NCBI GenBank assembly: GCA_005281725.1 | Contig: SSBO01000008.1 | Location: 3,702,671-3,766,670, forward strand | Length of the DNA stretch: 64,000 nucleotides | Reading direction: 5' to 3' | Origin: Wuchereria bancrofti | Lineage: Eukaryota; Nematoda; Chromadorea; Rhabditida; Onchocercidae | In this document: positions 63,797 to 64,000 of the stretch, in pieces | How the letters are laid out: each line of letters opens with the position of its first letter | Position numbering within the stretch: the stretch's first letter is position 1 | Translations under genes and position numbers: made by a program | Notes under the pieces: generated by a model | Database searches by the model: none | The model's input: the letters and a program-made list of their open reading frames with translations, nothing else | Told to the model about the DNA's origin: nothing

Positions 63797-64000
63797 ATGT
63801 TACTACGAAATTTTTCGGGTAAATTTCGAAAATTTTTGGAAAAATTTATTCGTCGAACATTGAATTCGATCAGTAAAAGCTCTAATGTTGAAAATTCTCA
63901 TTTCAATATTCATTTTTTTCGCCAACATCGAAATGAATTTGTTCCGGTCTGTATTGTAATCATTTGTTTCATACGTTTTATGATCTGGAAGATTAGTCGA
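63797..64000 (+). CDS. Unrecognised protein, 5' part (runs off the window)
   Basis: An ATG at 63797 opens 68 stop-free codons to the window end. The translation starts MLLRNFSGKFRKFLEKF and is basic at first (an amphipathic Lys/Arg-rich stretch to about residue 31). It then runs through SSNVENSHFNIHFFRQHRNE into a hydrophobic segment at about 49-63 (EFVPVCIVIICFIRFMIW), like a signal anchor. Codons such as CGA, TCG and CGC fit the other genes here, and the stretch is richer in GC than its surroundings. I do not recognise a family, and no donor site is reached. It could be the first exon of a membrane protein. Confidence 0.45.
   Translation, partial: MLLRNFSGKFRKFLEKFIRRTLNSISKSSNVENSHFNIHFFRQHRNEFVPVCIVIICFIRFMIWKISR

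Noticed and set aside
1..64000. tRNA, rRNA or snRNA genes
   Set aside because: I looked for GGTTCGA-type B boxes and other conserved stretches on both strands and saw none; a covariance-model search would be needed to exclude them.
1..64000. Intact transposons or reverse-transcriptase/transposase coding regions
   Set aside because: No reading frame resembling these proteins was recognised; only short repeats and possible relics are present.

Overview
The window is animal nuclear DNA and almost certainly nematode. It is very AT-rich, with short exons split by introns of a few hundred to a few thousand bases. Acceptors are of the TTTCAG/TTTTAG/TATAG type, and acceptor-like sites sit 10-40 bases upstream of several start codons, as expected for spliced-leader trans-splicing. 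The protein families match worm genes (FCP-1, MTX-1, CHE-14/Dispatched, the TINAG-like family of C. elegans F26E4.3, and the LACT beta-lactamase-domain family). The long introns and AT content suggest a clade III (spirurid/filarial-type) worm, but that is inference. I joined the exons by hand from splice sites, reading frame and family resemblance. Every junction given keeps the frame, and the six complete models total 8,832 coding bases.

Layout: 526-2887 (-) endosomal Qa-SNARE syntaxin (6 exons, 248 aa); 7315-11415 (-) RNA polymerase II CTD phosphatase FCP1 (11 exons, 576 aa); 13385-15778 (+) metaxin-1 (8 exons, 318 aa); 16915-27234 (+) Dispatched/CHE-14 (9 exons, 922 aa); 34032-41747 (+) TINAG-like cathepsin-B pseudoprotease (10 exons, 451 aa); 45158-48038 (+) LACT beta-lactamase-domain protein (9 exons, 423 aa). 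From 48039 to about 63796 there is a gene-poor stretch of AT-rich repeats with a few exon-like islands. At 63797 a stop-free reading frame opens and runs off the end, probably the 5' end of another gene.

The genes work in unrelated processes: membrane fusion, transcription cycling, mitochondrial protein import, lipid-linked ligand or sterol transport, extracellular matrix, and a serine-hydrolase-like fold. fcp-1 and mtx-1 are divergent and share a 1.9-kb upstream region. mtx-1 and che-14 lie head to tail 1.1 kb apart. No tRNA, rRNA, CRISPR array or intact transposon was recognised.

Main points for a second look: an apparently perfect 1,265-bp direct duplication on either side of a single N (likely assembly artefact); a roughly 330-bp imperfect inverted repeat at 51.5 kb; a hexanucleotide microsatellite that encodes the membrane anchor of the syntaxin; a degenerate triplication over an exon/intron border of the TINAG-like gene; DR1-type nuclear-receptor and TCF/LEF-type sites; and several coding-looking islands in the gene-poor part. 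I did not find a convincing new multi-gene system.
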